From Circinella umbellata (Eukaryota > Mucoromycota > Mucoromycetes > Mucorales > Lichtheimiaceae), in NCBI GenBank assembly GCA_025093555.1, contig JAIWNF010000053.1, positions 1 to 64,000 on the forward strand: DNA of 64,000 nt. Reading direction: 5' to 3'. The translations under genes were made by a program, and so were the position numbers. Shown one piece after another: positions 63,390 to 64,000 of the stretch. The notes below the pieces were generated by a model. The model was given only the letters and a program-made list of their open reading frames with translations, made no database searches and was not told the DNA's origin. Every line of letters starts with the position of its first letter. Within the stretch, counting starts at the first letter, position 1.

Positions 63390-64000
63390 TTTGATTTTTT
63401 TCTTTGTCGCACCACAGCAAAAAAAAAGTAAGTGAAAAAGTGGAAGAAGAAAAAAAAACAATGCACGGACACATACTCATTGCGATCTTTTATATAAAAA
63501 AATATTTTTATTTGATGCAAACAAAAAATGCATCGGACCATGATATCATTGTACTTTGGTATGCTGTTAAAATAGGAAACGCAAAAGAAAAAAAACATAT
63601 GCATGTATTATACACACACGCACACGCACAAAAAGGGAGGTGTATGCGCCAACCAAAATAAAAATTTATTCGAACCATTCCACCATTGGAAAGTGTGACC
63701 TATATATATACAGAAATAGAAGATTTTATTATAATAACTAGTGATACGTTTCACATGCACTCCAAGCAAAACAAGTTAATTTCTTAGACTCTTTTTTTTT
63801 TCTTATTACGATGAGAACAGATCAAACATACTTCATAATAAACTGTTAATAATAGTAATGTTTCTTTTTTTTTTACGTATTTTCGTTAAATTACAATAAT
63901 AGATGTACACCCTAACTATTTTTCTAAATGTGGTGGTGATAAAATGGAGAAGAGAAATAATAGCAAAAATGAAAGGGGGGGTGATGGATAATCCAACTAA
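63390..64000. other. Upstream region of the F-box gene
   Basis: About 610 bases to the end of the window, AT-rich, with a CA-repeat stretch near 63611-63632 and T/A runs. Overlapping frames on both strands (63404-63661 and 63356-63604) are shadows of low-complexity sequence. No gene called. Confidence 0.5.

Noticed and set aside
62073..63461. Upstream in-frame ATG for the F-box protein (462 aa)
   Set aside because: The extra N terminus is Phe/Leu/Lys coded by homopolymer runs; the ATG at 63389 starts directly at the F-box, as usual for such proteins.

Overview
This is a nuclear segment of a filamentous fungus, most likely an early-diverging Mucoromycota species of the Mucorales type. Evidence for this: short introns (about 60-240 nt, GT..AG) interrupt most genes, intergenic DNA is very AT-rich with long A/T runs, and the proteins are typical fungal ones (class V myosin with a DIL tail, Mep/Amt ammonium transporter, Amn1-like F-box protein, low-complexity C2H2 regulators). 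Degenerate fragments resemble families I associate with Mucorales genomes. The species cannot be named from the sequence. All exon-intron models were built by hand, requiring GT..AG borders and an unbroken frame; coding lengths sum to whole codons in every model given as a confident gene.

Layout. 0.5-2.0 kb (+): mitochondrial import pore TOM40. 2.7-5.4 kb (+): alpha/beta hydrolase followed, in frame across a possible intron, by a tyrosine phosphatase; I read it as one fused gene but two adjacent genes remain possible. 5.8-10.3 kb (-): a full-size ABCB/P-glycoprotein-type exporter in 7 exons. 11.2-13.0 kb: two broken paralogous gene copies facing each other as an imperfect inverted repeat. 16.0-16.3 kb (-): a possible tiny single-pass membrane protein. 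17.9-18.9 kb (-): C2H2 regulator. 22.0-24.2 kb (+): SAM-dependent methyltransferase with a myristoylation-like N terminus and a 13-nt micro-exon. 24.8-26.2 kb (+): multi-spanning TLC-domain protein. 30.4-32.0 kb (+): ammonium transporter with a cluster of GATA-factor sites just upstream. 39.7-41.5 kb (+): large C2H2 regulator with two zinc-finger pairs. 42.0-42.4 kb (-): ribosomal protein eL36. 43.7-44.8 kb (-): decayed gene pieces and a Tc1/mariner-like transposase relic. 45.1-46.6 kb (-): cyclin of the T/K/Ctk2 type, divergently transcribed from 47.0-53.9 kb (+) class V myosin (18 exons, 1656 aa). 55.9-57.4 kb (+): Amn1-like leucine-rich protein. 62.1-63.4 kb (-): another F-box-like protein.

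The genes do not form an operon or an obvious biosynthetic cluster; this is ordinary housekeeping and regulatory content separated by gene-poor DNA (26.2-30.4, 32.0-39.7, 57.4-62.1 kb). No tRNA, rRNA, CRISPR array or complete transposon was recognised. The least ordinary items are the hydrolase-phosphatase fusion, the inverted pair of decayed genes at 11-13 kb, the micro-exon and putative acylation signal of the methyltransferase, the GATA-site cluster before the ammonium transporter, and the possible 42-aa membrane protein. I did not find a convincing new multi-gene system.
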